From positions 1 to 38,858 of the forward strand of contig SLJK01000105.1 of NCBI GenBank assembly GCA_007135125.1: 38,858 nucleotides of DNA, written 5' to 3'. Positions 28,073-38,826 of the stretch are shown here, in pieces. The position numbers and the translations under genes are program-made. Numbering within the stretch: position 1 is the stretch's first letter; each line of letters begins with the position of its first letter. Under the pieces are notes generated by a model that worked only from the letters and a program-made list of their open reading frames with translations, had not been told where the DNA came from and did no database searches. Source of the stretch: Syntrophomonadaceae bacterium (lineage in GTDB: Bacteria > Bacillota > Dethiobacteria > DTU022 > UBA8154).

Positions 28073-28597
28073 ATGAATCAGTTTGGAGTTATATTAGCCC
28101 TTCTTTTTAGTATGATTATTGCCCTGTTTGCTATCGCTAATAATGAACCGATAGTGGTCAATTATCTTTATGGAAGAACAGAGGTTTCTGCAGTAATTGT
28201 TATAATCGGTTCAGCTATCCTGGGGGCATTGGTTGTTTTTTTGCTCAGCATTTTCAGGCAGGTTAGGACGGGTCTCATGATGCGGGGTCTTCGGCAGGAA
28301 ATTAATAATTTGCAGGAAAAAATCCAGGAAATTGAAGTTGAGCGTGACAGCCTTTTAGTCCAGATTGGTCAGCTGCAAAAAACCGGTGAAGAAGCAGGCG
28401 AAGAAACATCCAAAGATGATCCTTTTGACGTAGGAGATGTGGATGATGTAAGCTCTTCACCAGAAGAATTGCCTGTAGAAGGAAAACCGTATATGGAAAC
28501 CTCCTACGAGAATGAGCCTTTAACCGAGAGTAAATCTGAAAAGATAGACGAACCCACTGCTGAAGACCACGAAAAAAAGGAAGACGATATAAGTTGA
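28073..28597 (+). CDS. LapA-domain (DUF1049) membrane protein with acidic C-terminal tail
   Basis: N-terminal two TM segments with FAIANNEPIVVNYLYGRTEVSAVIVIIGSAILGALVVFL; coiled-coil then acidic tail. Confidence 0.75.
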   Translation: MNQFGVILALLFSMIIALFAIANNEPIVVNYLYGRTEVSAVIVIIGSAILGALVVFLLSIFRQVRTGLMMRGLRQEINNLQEKIQEIEVERDSLLVQIGQLQKTGEEAGEETSKDDPFDVGDVDDVSSSPEELPVEGKPYMETSYENEPLTESKSEKIDEPTAEDHEKKEDDIS

Positions 28598-31062
28598 AGG
28601 AGCTAATCCAGAACAGAAAAGAGCTTGGGCTGGTATGGGAAATATATCAGCAAGATCCATTCCGAGGCAGTGAGATGGCCAGAAAACTTAATATTCCGAA
28701 ACCTATGGCTCAAGTTTTACTTAACAGAGGGATTGCTTCATTTGAAGAAGGAGAGAGGTTTTTGAACCCTTCTCTGGAACACCTTTTCTCCCCCTTTGAG
28801 ATGAAGGATATGGAGCGAGCTGCTAAAGTTTTAGTGAATGCCGTGCAGAATGGCGAAAGAATTGCAATTTATGGAGATTATGATGTGGATGGTATTGCGG
28901 CAACGGCTCTTATGTATTTATTGCTGCGGCAGGTAGGGGGGGACGTTCTTTTTTATGTGCCGGATCGCTTGGATGATGGTTACGGGGTTAATAGAGATGC
29001 CCTTTTGGCTTTAAAGGAAAACGGTGCTTCCATTATATTAACGGTAGACTGTGGCATCAAGGCAGTGGAAGAGTTAAGTTATGCCCAGCAGATAGGGTTG
29101 AGTGTCATTGTCACCGATCACCACCGCCCATCGGAAGGGCTGCCGCCTGCTACGGCCGTAGTTAATCCCTGGAGGCATGATTGCAGCTATCCTTTCAAAG
29201 AACTCTGTGGCACAGGTGTTGCTTTCAAACTTGGCCAGGCCTTTTTGGATTTGCTGGGAAAGGAAAGTTTTATATGGGAATTTCTTTACCTTGTTGCTCT
29301 GGCTGCTGTTGCAGATGTTGTTCCGCTGTGTGGTGAAAATAGGGTTTTTGTAGCTCATGGACTTAAACAGATGCATTTGAACTTGCCGCCGGGATTAAAA
29401 GCACTTTGTGGAACTACGGGTCTTGATTCTCAAAGCTTGAGCTCCGAGGACATAGCTTATGTTATTGCTCCTAGGCTTAATGCAGCCGGGCGGATGGGTA
29501 GCGCTTCGCGTTCCTTGTACCTCTTATTGGAGAAAAATGCTGATGCTGCCCAAGAGTTGGCTTTAGAATTACACCGGGAAAATTCTCAACGCCAGGCTGT
29601 TGAAGCAAAAATATTTGAAGAAGCATGCAGTATGGCGGACGAAGGATATAATAAGGATAAGGACGAGCCATGTTTTTTGTTGCTGTGCAAAGATGGATGG
29701 CACCAGGGAGTTTTGGGAGTGGTTGCCAGCAAAATGGCGGAGAAGTACCGTTGCCCGGTTATTATACTTTCCCTGGAGGAGGGTATTGGGAAAGGTTCCG
29801 GTCGAAGTTTTGGGGACTTTAACCTGGTCGAGGCCTTAGAAGTCTGCAGTTCATTTTTAATAAGGTTTGGGGGGCATACTGCTGCAGCGGGCCTTACTCT
29901 CATGGAAGAATATATTCCTTTACTTCGCAAAGAGTTAAACAATCTTGCGAAGGTTTATTTTAGTCACAGAGGACCTGTAGTGGGGTTGTATGTTGATGCT
30001 TATTTGAACCCTGAAGAGATTGATCCCCAACTTATATATTTTTTAGAAAAGCTGCAGCCCTTTGGCTTTGGTAATCCTCGTCCTCTTTTTTATGGAGAGG
30101 GATGGTTTCTGGAGGATAAAAAGGAAGTAGGACAGAAAGGAAGGCACCTTCAGCTGTTACTAAAAAAAGGAGAAAAAATGTTACCTGCCATTAGCTTTAA
30201 TGGCAAAGAAAATTTCCCCCAATTGGATAAATACAGGGATATTTCGCCTTGTTTTAATCTTTCCTTTAATCGTTGGAAAGGAGAAGAAAAGCTGCAGCTA
30301 GTTGTTCAAGGTTTGCAGTATGGCGATGAGTTTAAAGAAGGAAATTTTACTTTGGTAGATCGTAGGAGCTTGCAGCATAAACAAAAATATCTCCGAGAAC
30401 TCTTGAGCAAGGATGAGGGAGTGCTGGTATTTGTCAATACTTTTAAACGTATGGAGAATATTGAGAAGGTTTTTCCCCACAGGAGAAATCTTTTTTTTAG
30501 CCATCAAGGAAGCATTTCTTCCGAGAAGTCTTCAGAAAAAGTAACACATTTACTGTTATATGACCTTCCCCTTCGTTATAATAGGTTAAAAGAGCTTATT
30601 TCCTTCCTTCAACAGCGCAGCGACTCCGGCAAAATAATTGTTCATTTATTATACAGTGGAAAAGATTTTGAGAAAAATTTTACCCTTTTGCTGGCAACAG
30701 TTCCTTCTGCTGCCACTCTAGAACAGGTTTTCAATTATTTGCGGAATATGACTGTTTCCTGTACTTTGACTCGAAAAAGCGCCCAGGAAAATTTATTGCA
30801 AGTGCTTCCCTTTCCGGCTACCAGGCCTTTATTGGATAAAAGCATGGCGATTCTGAAAGATGCTGCGTACCTTGATATAATCGATGAAAAAATATATGTC
30901 GAGCTTAACAAAGAGGAGAATTTCTGTGCTATTCTTCAGCATTTGGGGAAAATACAGAGCTATCTACACGAAAAAGAACTATGGATAGAAACCCTCAGCT
31001 GGCAAAAATTTTTATTAGAGGCAAAGGGCGAAGTAATACTTAAATACCTGACAGATTTGTAA
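28594..31062 (+). CDS. recJ: Single-stranded-DNA-specific exonuclease RecJ
   Basis: IYGDYDVDGIAATALMYLLL, LTVDCGI, VTDHHRPSEGLPPATAVVNPWR, APRLNAAGRMGSA, FGGHTAAAGLTL; TTG start overlapping upstream stop. Confidence 0.94.
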   Translation: MKELIQNRKELGLVWEIYQQDPFRGSEMARKLNIPKPMAQVLLNRGIASFEEGERFLNPSLEHLFSPFEMKDMERAAKVLVNAVQNGERIAIYGDYDVDGIAATALMYLLLRQVGGDVLFYVPDRLDDGYGVNRDALLALKENGASIILTVDCGIKAVEELSYAQQIGLSVIVTDHHRPSEGLPPATAVVNPWRHDCSYPFKELCGTGVAFKLGQAFLDLLGKESFIWEFLYLVALAAVADVVPLCGENRVFVAHGLKQMHLNLPPGLKALCGTTGLDSQSLSSEDIAYVIAPRLNAAGRMGSASRSLYLLLEKNADAAQELALELHRENSQRQAVEAKIFEEACSMADEGYNKDKDEPCFLLLCKDGWHQGVLGVVASKMAEKYRCPVIILSLEEGIGKGSGRSFGDFNLVEALEVCSSFLIRFGGHTAAAGLTLMEEYIPLLRKELNNLAKVYFSHRGPVVGLYVDAYLNPEEIDPQLIYFLEKLQPFGFGNPRPLFYGEGWFLEDKKEVGQKGRHLQLLLKKGEKMLPAISFNGKENFPQLDKYRDISPCFNLSFNRWKGEEKLQLVVQGLQYGDEFKEGNFTLVDRRSLQHKQKYLRELLSKDEGVLVFVNTFKRMENIEKVFPHRRNLFFSHQGSISSEKSSEKVTHLLLYDLPLRYNRLKELISFLQQRSDSGKIIVHLLYSGKDFEKNFTLLLATVPSAATLEQVFNYLRNMTVSCTLTRKSAQENLLQVLPFPATRPLLDKSMAILKDAAYLDIIDEKIYVELNKEENFCAILQHLGKIQSYLHEKELWIETLSWQKFLLEAKGEVILKYLTDL

Positions 31063-31124
31063 GGCAAGGCGCATGACGTGAAACCTGTTCTGAGCGTATA
31101 TTTGTTTCCAGGGGGCTTGAGTGA

Positions 31125-33317
31125 ATGAGTCTTCAGCAACTGAAGAAGAGCTTACAAAATTATAATGATAATAAAGAAGATTGGGCTTTGATCCGCAAAG
31201 CTTACAGTTTTGCTCTAAATGCTCATGCCGGTCAAAAGAGGGTTTCCGGAGATTCTTATATTACACATCCATTAGGGGTTGCGAATATTTTAGCTGAACT
31301 GGAACTGGATGTGGTAACCATTATTACCGGTTTGCTTCACGATGTACTGGAAGATACTTCAGTAAGCTACGATGAAATAGAGCAGGAGTTTGGTGACGAA
31401 GTGGCATCTCTTGTAAATGGAGTTACCAAGTTAAGTAGTATGGAGTTTCGCTCCAAGGAAGAACATCAAGCAGAAACTTGGCGTAAAATGTTTGTAGCCA
31501 TGGCACGTGATATAAGAGTTATTCTGGTAAAATTGGCAGATCGCACCCATAATATGCGCACACTGCGTCATCTTAATAGTGCTAAGCGCAGAGAAACATC
31601 CAGGGAAACCCTGGATATTTATGCCCCCCTTGCTCACAGGCTTGGGATCTATAAGATTAAATGGGAACTTGAAGATCTGGCTTTTAGATATTTGAACGAA
31701 AAAGAATATTACAACCTGGTTGATAAATTGGCAAAGAAACGAAAAGAAAGAGAAGAGTTCATCAATGAAATGATCAATGATCTCCAAGGGGGGTTAGAAG
31801 AGGCAGGGATTAATGCAGAGATAAGCGGTCGCCCCAAAAATATTTATAGCATTTACAATAAGATGAAAGAGCAGCAAAAGGATTTCGAGGAGATCTATGA
31901 TTTAACCGCTATTCGTGTTCTTGTAGATAATGTTAAAGACTGTTATGGAGCTCTGGGAGTTGTTCATTCCCTTTGGCGGCCGATCCCGGGAGAGTTTAAT
32001 GATTATATTGCCATGCCAAAGCCCAATATGTATCAGTCCTTGCATACCACTGTGGTATGTGCGAAGAACGAACTATTGGAAGTTCAAATTCGAACTTGGG
32101 AAATGCATCGTACCTCGGAATACGGAATTGCCGCCCACTGGCGATACAAAGAAAAAGTAAGGGATGATAAGGAATTTGAAGAAAAATTATCTTGGCTGAG
32201 GCAGTTACTGGAATGGCAGCAGGATATGAAGGACGCTCACGAATTTATGGAACATTTGAAGATCGATCTTTTTACTGATGAAGTATTTGTCTTTACACCC
32301 AGGGGGGATGTTATAGATCTTCCTTCCGGGGCTGTGCCAATTGATTTTGCCTACAAGATCCATACGGATATTGGCAATCATTGTGTAGGTGCCAAGGTTA
32401 ATGGACGTATTGTTCCCCTGGATTATAAGTTAAAGACCGGGGATATAGTAGAGGTAATAACCAGTAAAAATGGATTTCCAAGTAGGGATTGGCTTAAGAT
32501 AGCTATTTCTTCACAGGCCAAGAGCAAGATCAGAAGCTGGTTTAAGAAGGAGCGTAGAGAAGAAAATATTGCCAAGGGCAAAGATGCTCTGGAGAGAGAC
32601 ATTCGCAGGCTGCAGTTGGAACCACGTTTACTGCTTAAGAACCAGCTGCTGGAAGAAGTGGGAAGAAAGTTCAACCTTCTTTCTCCTGAAGATGTTTATG
32701 CTGCTGTAGGCTACGGAGGTGTTTCTTCTCAGCAGATAATTTCCAAGCTCCGGGAAGAATATCATAAGCATTTTGGGGAAGAAAGGGAGCAAAGAGCCCC
32801 TGTGGAACTTAAACCATGGACCGGTGCAGCAAAGGCGGCCCAGGGTGTCAGAGTTGAAGGCATAGATAACCTACTGGTACGCTTCTCTCGTTGTTGCAAC
32901 CCGCTTCCAGGCGACGAGATAGTAGGGTTTGTTACACGGGGGAGAGGGGTTTCTATTCACCGCCAAGATTGTGTTAATATAGTTGGGATGAACAGAGACG
33001 ATGCCAGGTTTTTAAATGTGTATTGGGACACAGAAAGTGCGGCATCTTACCCGGTAGAAATAGAAATAACAGGTATGGATCGCCCCAACCTTTTGGCTGA
33101 TGTGCTCCATGCAGTTAGTGAGAGCAAGGTTAATATCTCCGCGGTTAATGCGCGGACCACCAGGGACAAGATGAGCGTTTTGCACTTAACTTTTGTGGTG
33201 AGAGATTTGGAGCATTTAGAATTCATTATGAACAAAATTAAACAGGTCAAAGATGTTTTTTCTGTAAATAGATTTACAGGAGGCAGTGCTTCTTCCACAG
33301 AGAAAAGAGCACCTTAA
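31125..33317 (+). CDS. relA: Bifunctional (p)ppGpp synthetase/hydrolase
   Basis: HD hydrolase domain ([11 protein letters not shown]), synthetase ([52 protein letters not shown]), TGS and ACT domains. Confidence 0.95.
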   Translation: MSLQQLKKSLQNYNDNKEDWALIRKAYSFALNAHAGQKRVSGDSYITHPLGVANILAELELDVVTIITGLLHDVLEDTSVSYDEIEQEFGDEVASLVNGVTKLSSMEFRSKEEHQAETWRKMFVAMARDIRVILVKLADRTHNMRTLRHLNSAKRRETSRETLDIYAPLAHRLGIYKIKWELEDLAFRYLNEKEYYNLVDKLAKKRKEREEFINEMINDLQGGLEEAGINAEISGRPKNIYSIYNKMKEQQKDFEEIYDLTAIRVLVDNVKDCYGALGVVHSLWRPIPGEFNDYIAMPKPNMYQSLHTTVVCAKNELLEVQIRTWEMHRTSEYGIAAHWRYKEKVRDDKEFEEKLSWLRQLLEWQQDMKDAHEFMEHLKIDLFTDEVFVFTPRGDVIDLPSGAVPIDFAYKIHTDIGNHCVGAKVNGRIVPLDYKLKTGDIVEVITSKNGFPSRDWLKIAISSQAKSKIRSWFKKERREENIAKGKDALERDIRRLQLEPRLLLKNQLLEEVGRKFNLLSPEDVYAAVGYGGVSSQQIISKLREEYHKHFGEEREQRAPVELKPWTGAAKAAQGVRVEGIDNLLVRFSRCCNPLPGDEIVGFVTRGRGVSIHRQDCVNIVGMNRDDARFLNVYWDTESAASYPVEIEITGMDRPNLLADVLHAVSESKVNISAVNARTTRDKMSVLHLTFVVRDLEHLEFIMNKIKQVKDVFSVNRFTGGSASSTEKRAP

Positions 33318-33355
33318 ATGCAATCTGTTTGGTCAAAAGAAAGGCTGGTCCAAAG

Positions 33356-33805
33356 ATGCGGGCTGTAGTGCAAAGAGCAACTCTCTCTTCCGTACGGGTA
33401 GAGGGTGAAACAGTAGGGAAGATTGAAAAAGGACTTGTTGTCTTCCTGGGCGTGGAAAGTGGCGATGATGAAAAAGATTGTCACTATGTGGCTGATAAGG
33501 TTGTTGGGCTTCGTATTTTTGAAGACGAAAAAGGAAAAATGAATCTTTCACTGAAAGATATCGGTGGGGAGATACTGTGTATTTCACAATTTACCCTATT
33601 AGGGGATTGTAGAAAGGGCAGACGTCCAAGTTTTATTAAGGCGGCTTCTACCGAAAATGCGGCCAGGCTTTATGAATATTTCTGTGAGATTTTAAGGGTT
33701 GAAGGAGTAGTAGTAGCGACCGGTATTTTTCAAGCATATATGCAAGTAGAGGTTTTAAATGAGGGCCCTGTTACGATATTGCTGGACAGCGAAAAAAATT
33801 TTTAA
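33356..33805 (+). CDS. dtd: D-aminoacyl-tRNA deacylase
   Basis: [52 protein letters not shown] at 33356 preferred over tracked TTG at 33329. Confidence 0.95.
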   Translation: MRAVVQRATLSSVRVEGETVGKIEKGLVVFLGVESGDDEKDCHYVADKVVGLRIFEDEKGKMNLSLKDIGGEILCISQFTLLGDCRKGRRPSFIKAASTENAARLYEYFCEILRVEGVVVATGIFQAYMQVEVLNEGPVTILLDSEKNF

Positions 33806-33930
33806 GAACGGAAATGTGCCGCATTTTCCAGGTTTATGTCTAAAGATGACTGTTTTAATTGGATTTCCTCCTGGGGGCCTGTTAAAGCAGCACTTTCTTT
33901 TATGTTTTGACGCTTAGGATGCTTTAGAAG

Positions 33931-33959
33931 TTGACAAGGATAGGCTCATTAGCTAAAAT
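33931..33959 (+). promoter_or_regulatory. Predicted sigma-A promoter for hisS-aspS
   Basis: TTGACA - 17 nt - TAAAAT. Confidence 0.8.
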
Positions 33960-34009
33960 CACGTTGTATATTGTCGTGTTCGCCGGAAAAATCCTCAGGG
34001 GGTGGAAAA

Positions 34010-35284
34010 ATGAAATATAAGGCCCCACGCGGCACCCGGGACCTGCTGCCAGGAGAGGCCGAAAAATGGCACTTTGTGGAAAGCAGGTTTAAAGAGCTTT
34101 GTAATATCTATGGTTTTACAGAGATACGTACACCCATTTTTGAAGAAACAGCGCTTTTTGTCCGCAGCATGGGCGAAGAGACTGATGTGGTAAAGAAAGA
34201 GATGTATATTTTCAAGGATCAAGGTGGAAGAGAGCTGGCTTTGAGGCCTGAAGGTACTGCAGGCGTTGTGCGTGCCTTTATCGAACATGGTATACACAAC
34301 GAAGCCCAGCCGGTAAAACTTTTTTATTATGGCCCCATGTTTCGTTATGACCGTCCCCAGGCGGGTAGACAGAGGCAGTTTTATCAAATGGGTATAGAAA
34401 TATTCGGAACGAAAGATCCTGCTGTTGATGTAGAAGTAATAAAGTTTTCCCAAGATTTTTTTCAAGGTTTGGGTTTTTCTAATTTAAGTCTGCAGATTAA
34501 CAGTACGGGATGTAGCGAGTGTAGAGAAGATTATTTAGAGCAGCTGTCGGTCTTTGCTGATGCAAGGGTTTCCTCTCTTTGTGGTGATTGCAAGGAAAGA
34601 TCTCGTTTAAACCCACTGCGCTTGTTAGACTGTAAAGAGATCGGGTGCCGGGAGGAAATGAAAGATGCTCCGCGAATTACCGATCATCTCTGTTCTTCCT
34701 GCCGCGATCACTTTGATAAGGTGTTATTCTTGTTGGATTCCCTGGAAATTATTTATAACGTAGATCACCAACTTGTAAGAGGGCTTGATTATTATACAAA
34801 TACCGCCTTTGAATTTCATTCCTCCACTCTTGGAGCCCAGAATTCACTTGGTGGTGGAGGGCGCTACGATAATCTGGTGGAAGTATGCGGAGGAGCTTCC
34901 ACACCTGGTGTGGGGATGGCTGTAGGGGTAGAAAGAATTGTAATGGCTATGGAAAAGGAGGCGCTTTTTTCAGAAGAGATGCCTGCAGCTGGTATTTTCA
35001 TTGCAGTTGGCGAACAGAATGATCTTCCCTTGCGTCGCGAAGCTTTGCTTCTACTGAATTATTTAAGGGGAAAAGGCATTGTATGCGATACCGACTATTT
35101 GGGTCGCAGCCTGAAAGCCCAGATGAAGTTTGCTAACAGGAAAAGATTTCGTTATGTGGTTATCCTGGGAGGAGAGGATCCATCAGAGGGGACGTTGAAA
35201 GTGAGAGATATGTTAAAGGGCGATCAAACGGAACTTTTACGTTCTGAGGCAATTGAATTACTGTTAAAAAATTGTGGCAAATGA
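34010..35284 (+). CDS. hisS: Histidyl-tRNA synthetase
   Basis: KAPRGTRDLLPGE, LRPEGTAGVVRAFIEHG, FRYDRPQAGRQRQFYQMGIEIFG, LVRGLDYYTNTAFEF, GGGGRYDNLVE; ATG at 34010 has RBS CAGGGGGTGG. Confidence 0.95.
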   Translation: MKYKAPRGTRDLLPGEAEKWHFVESRFKELCNIYGFTEIRTPIFEETALFVRSMGEETDVVKKEMYIFKDQGGRELALRPEGTAGVVRAFIEHGIHNEAQPVKLFYYGPMFRYDRPQAGRQRQFYQMGIEIFGTKDPAVDVEVIKFSQDFFQGLGFSNLSLQINSTGCSECREDYLEQLSVFADARVSSLCGDCKERSRLNPLRLLDCKEIGCREEMKDAPRITDHLCSSCRDHFDKVLFLLDSLEIIYNVDHQLVRGLDYYTNTAFEFHSSTLGAQNSLGGGGRYDNLVEVCGGASTPGVGMAVGVERIVMAMEKEALFSEEMPAAGIFIAVGEQNDLPLRREALLLLNYLRGKGIVCDTDYLGRSLKAQMKFANRKRFRYVVILGGEDPSEGTLKVRDMLKGDQTELLRSEAIELLLKNCGK

Positions 35285-35332
35285 TTTGCCGGGAAGGGGG
35301 TTCCGGGTTTTTCAATCCGGAGCAAATAATTT

Positions 35333-37153
35333 ATGCGTTTAAAGCGAACATGCTATTGTGCGGAATTATCCAAAAAAAATACGCAGGAAAAAGTTGTCCT
35401 GGCCGGATGGGTTGAAAGCATACGAGATCATGGGAGCCTCATATTTATAGATCTTAGAGATCGCTCCGGTATCGTGCAGCTGGTCTTTGATTATCAAAGA
35501 AGCTCTTCCTTTTTTAACCAGGCGGAAAAACTGCGCCCTGAGTATGTGCTTGCTGTTAGTGGAGAAGTGCTTATGCGCTCTCCGGAAACAGTTAACCCGG
35601 CAGTTAATAGCGGAGAGATAGAGGTTGTCGTTGAGGATATGGAAGTTTTCAACGCTTCAGAAGTTCCTCCTTTCTATATTCAAGATGGAATCAATACGGA
35701 TGAGAACTTGCGACTGCGCTACCGTTATCTTGACCTGAGACGCCCTGAAATGCAGCATATGCTAGAAATGCGTCATAAGAGCATGATGACTGCCAGATCA
35801 TACCTGGATAAACATGGATTTTGGGAGATTGAAACTCCTGTTTTAACCCGCAGCACGCCGGAAGGTGCCCGGGATTACCTGGTGCCGAGCCGTACAGTTT
35901 CTGGAAGTTTTTTTGCCCTTCCCCAGTCCCCCCAACTATTCAAGCAACTGCTCATGGTTTCCGGGGTGGAGAAATATTTTCAGATTACGCGCTGCTTCCG
36001 TGATGAGGATTTAAGAGCAGACCGTCAGCCAGAATTTACCCAAGTCGATTTGGAGATGTCTTTCTGTTCCAGAAAAGACGTGATGAAAACTGTGGAAGGT
36101 TTTATCTACTCTCTTTTCAATGAAGTTTTAAAAAAGGAGATTGAGTTACCTTTTCCCGTTATATCTTATACTGAAGCCATGGAAAGATTTGGCACAGACC
36201 GTCCAGATAACCGATTTGGCATGGAGATAAAGGATATTTCTAAGATTGCCCTGCAGTCAGAGTTTAAGGTGTTTCGCAATGTAGTAAAAAACGGAGGCGT
36301 CGTCAAAGGTTTAAATGCCAGCGGTGCAGGAAATTTCAGCCGTAAGGAGCTTGACGATTTAACCTCCCTGGTTCAGTCCTGGGGAACCGGCGGTTTGGCG
36401 TGGATGATCGTGACAGAGGAAGGTTTTAAATCTCCTATAGCCAAGTTTTTTACTTCCGGGCATTTGGAGGAGATTAGAAAGGAGATGGAAGGAGAGCCGG
36501 GAGACCTGCTGCTTTTTGTGGGTGATGAATGGGAGAATACTTTAATAATACTTGGAAAGCTGCGTCTACACGTGGCTCAACTGCTAGAAATAATAGAGGA
36601 GAAGGATTCCTTTCTCTGGGTAATAGATTTTCCCCTTGTTTCTTTTGATAAAGAGGAAAGCCGCTATTATTCCAACCACCATCCTTTTACTGCACCTTTA
36701 GAGAGCGATCTTTCTTTATTGGAGCAAGATCCTTTAAAAGCGCGCTCCCTTGCTTATGATCTTGTTTATAACGGAATAGAAGTTGCAGGGGGCAGTATAC
36801 GTATTCATAAGCGGGATATTCAGGAGAAAATATTTGCTTTGCTGGGGATTACGGACGAAGAAGCTCAAGAAAAGTTTGGTTTTCTATTGACGGCTTTTCA
36901 GTACGGGGCCCCGCCGCACGGAGGAATAGCAGTGGGTTTTGATCGTTTACTTATGCTTATGGCCGGAAGAGCGAGTATTAGGGATGTAATTCCTTTCCCC
37001 AAGACTGCAACGGGCACCTGCCTGCTTACAGGAGCACCAGCTTCTGTTTCCAGGGAACAGCTTGAGGAATTGCATATATCCCTGGTCCAGAAGGAAATTA
37101 ATGAAAAAGAAGGAGAGGAACAATTTCCTGTTTCTGATAATGCTGAGAGCTAG
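35333..37153 (+). CDS. aspS: Aspartyl-tRNA synthetase
   Basis: LAGWVESIRDHGSLIFIDLRDRSGIVQLVF, LRYRYLDLRRPEMQ, FEIETPVL-like motif, QSPQLFKQLLMVSGVEKYFQITRCFRDEDLRADRQPEFTQVDLEMSF, HGGIAVGFDRL. Confidence 0.95.
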   Translation: MRLKRTCYCAELSKKNTQEKVVLAGWVESIRDHGSLIFIDLRDRSGIVQLVFDYQRSSSFFNQAEKLRPEYVLAVSGEVLMRSPETVNPAVNSGEIEVVVEDMEVFNASEVPPFYIQDGINTDENLRLRYRYLDLRRPEMQHMLEMRHKSMMTARSYLDKHGFWEIETPVLTRSTPEGARDYLVPSRTVSGSFFALPQSPQLFKQLLMVSGVEKYFQITRCFRDEDLRADRQPEFTQVDLEMSFCSRKDVMKTVEGFIYSLFNEVLKKEIELPFPVISYTEAMERFGTDRPDNRFGMEIKDISKIALQSEFKVFRNVVKNGGVVKGLNASGAGNFSRKELDDLTSLVQSWGTGGLAWMIVTEEGFKSPIAKFFTSGHLEEIRKEMEGEPGDLLLFVGDEWENTLIILGKLRLHVAQLLEIIEEKDSFLWVIDFPLVSFDKEESRYYSNHHPFTAPLESDLSLLEQDPLKARSLAYDLVYNGIEVAGGSIRIHKRDIQEKIFALLGITDEEAQEKFGFLLTAFQYGAPPHGGIAVGFDRLLMLMAGRASIRDVIPFPKTATGTCLLTGAPASVSREQLEELHISLVQKEINEKEGEEQFPVSDNAES

Positions 37154-37195
37154 ACAACTGTAGCTCACTTTTATTATCAAGCGGGTATTAAGTAC

Positions 37196-37224
37196 TTGCA
37201 ATAAGAGTAGTTCTATGCTATCAT
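37196..37224 (+). promoter_or_regulatory. Predicted promoter for the 6S-like RNA
   Basis: TTGCAA - 17 nt - TATCAT, with extended -10 TG (TGCTATCAT). Confidence 0.6.
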
Positions 37225-37230
37225 AATATT

Positions 37231-37425
37231 GCAAAAAATAGTAAAAACTTACCCTGCTGTGCGCGTGATCACCCGTATAAGTTTTGAGCTAACACTAATG
37301 AAACGGGAGCCTAACTTTACCTGTGGCGTAGATGCCCCTTTAGGGGACCTACAAAGCAAGTAAGAGGGCACCCACCTGTAGAGGGAGAAGTTCAAAACAG
37401 CGGTCCACGGCATGGTGGGGTTATT
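37231..37425 (+). ncRNA. ssrS: Probable 6S RNA (approximate ends)
   Basis: Long-range closing stem ACCCUGCUGUG (37251-37261) pairs 11/11 (with G-U) to the CAUGGUGGGGU region near 37411-37421; TTTTGAGC...GTTCAAAACAGCGG flanking elements; internal CCCC-TTTA-GGGG hairpin; about 190 nt; located directly downstream of aspS, as for B. subtilis bsrA. Confidence 0.8.
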
Positions 37426-37506
37426 TTATTTGGGGAGAAATTTACCTGATATTTCAATCTTCAAAAATGATATCTTTTTCTTAGTGAAAATTTAGGAGGT
37501 GAAAGG

Positions 37507-38826
37507 TTGCCTATCCAGGAAACCCTGCAAAAAATCATTAAACAACTACAGGAAGGTGCTCATCCAAGTGATCTCGCGGAACATGTTGATGACTTAAGCG
37601 AGGAGCAGAAAAAGGAACTTTTCAACCTTCTTTCTGATGAAGAAGCTGCACTTATTATTCAGGAAATGGATGTTTTCGATCAGGTATCACTGTTGAGGAT
37701 TTTGACCAAGCACCGTGCTTCGACTATTCTCAGGGAAATGGCTACTGATGATGCCGCTGACCTGATAGGAGACCTCCCAGAAGAGGAAGCAAAAGAGCTT
37801 CTCGCCTTAATCGAGGAAGAGGCAGGAGAGATCAGGGGATTGCTTAAATACCCTGAGGATACCGCCGGCGGAATTATGACTACTGACTTTATTTCCTTGC
37901 CGGATGACATCCCTGTGGAAGAGGCTATTATGCGTTTGCGAGAAGTTGCACCCGAGGCAGAAATTATTTATTACGTATATGTTGTAGATTCTCAGACCAG
38001 GTTGAGGGGGGTTGTATCCCTTCGGGACCTTATCGCCGCGGAAGATGGAACGCTGTTGCGTGAAGTAATGTTTGAAAATGTAATCAGTGTTTTGGCGCAT
38101 ATGGACCAGGAGGAGGTAGCAAGAGTTGTTTCCAGGTATGACCTTCTAGCAGTTCCTGTTGTCGATGAACAGGAACACCTTCTGGGTATTATTACTGTAG
38201 ACGACATACTGGATGTAATGGAAGAGGAAGCTACAGAAGATATTTATAGAATGGCCGGTACCGGCGAAGTACAGAGCGTTGATATTCTTGATGCATCCTC
38301 TTTTCGCATGGCTCGCAAGAGAATGCCCTGGTTGTTTGTCAGTCTAATGGGAGGACTGATTTCTGGAAGTGTAATTGGGGTTTTCGAGGCTACATTGGAA
38401 GCCATTGTTTTCTTGGCTGTTTTTATACCCGTAATTATGGATATGGGTGGGAACGTAGGAACTCAGTCATCCACCCTTTTTGTCCGGGGGCTGGCTACAG
38501 GGGAAATCGAAGAAAGTCATGTCTGGCGATATTTCTTCCGGGAAACGAAGGTAGGCGTTACTATGGGTGTAACGAATGGCATTATTATAGCTATTGCAGC
38601 CTCTATATGGCGAGGTGTTCCTTTATTAGGCATGGTCGTAGGCATTGCCATGTTTGCAACCATTACTCTCGCTGCAGTTATTGGGATCTTGGTGCCGATG
38701 ATATTCAACCGCATTGGGGTAGATCCTGCTATTACGGCCGGCCCCTTTGTGACCAGCATAAAGGACGTAACCGGCCTATTAATCTATTTCTGGATTGCCA
38801 CTACTTTTCTGGAGTATTTGATTTAA
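37507..38826 (+). CDS. mgtE: Magnesium transporter MgtE
   Basis: N-terminal MgtE domain (LPEEEAKELLALI, YPEDTAGGIMTTDFISLP), CBS pair, C-terminal TM domain (MDMGGNVGTQSSTLFVRGLATGEI); TTG start after AGGAGGTG. Confidence 0.95.
   Translation: MPIQETLQKIIKQLQEGAHPSDLAEHVDDLSEEQKKELFNLLSDEEAALIIQEMDVFDQVSLLRILTKHRASTILREMATDDAADLIGDLPEEEAKELLALIEEEAGEIRGLLKYPEDTAGGIMTTDFISLPDDIPVEEAIMRLREVAPEAEIIYYVYVVDSQTRLRGVVSLRDLIAAEDGTLLREVMFENVISVLAHMDQEEVARVVSRYDLLAVPVVDEQEHLLGIITVDDILDVMEEEATEDIYRMAGTGEVQSVDILDASSFRMARKRMPWLFVSLMGGLISGSVIGVFEATLEAIVFLAVFIPVIMDMGGNVGTQSSTLFVRGLATGEIEESHVWRYFFRETKVGVTMGVTNGIIIAIAASIWRGVPLLGMVVGIAMFATITLAAVIGILVPMIFNRIGVDPAITAGPFVTSIKDVTGLLIYFWIATTFLEYLI

Noticed and set aside
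33806-34009. T-box leader upstream of hisS-aspS
   Set aside because: No recognisable T-box sequence (GGTGGNACC-like) or antiterminator; a plain sigma-A promoter lies close to the gene
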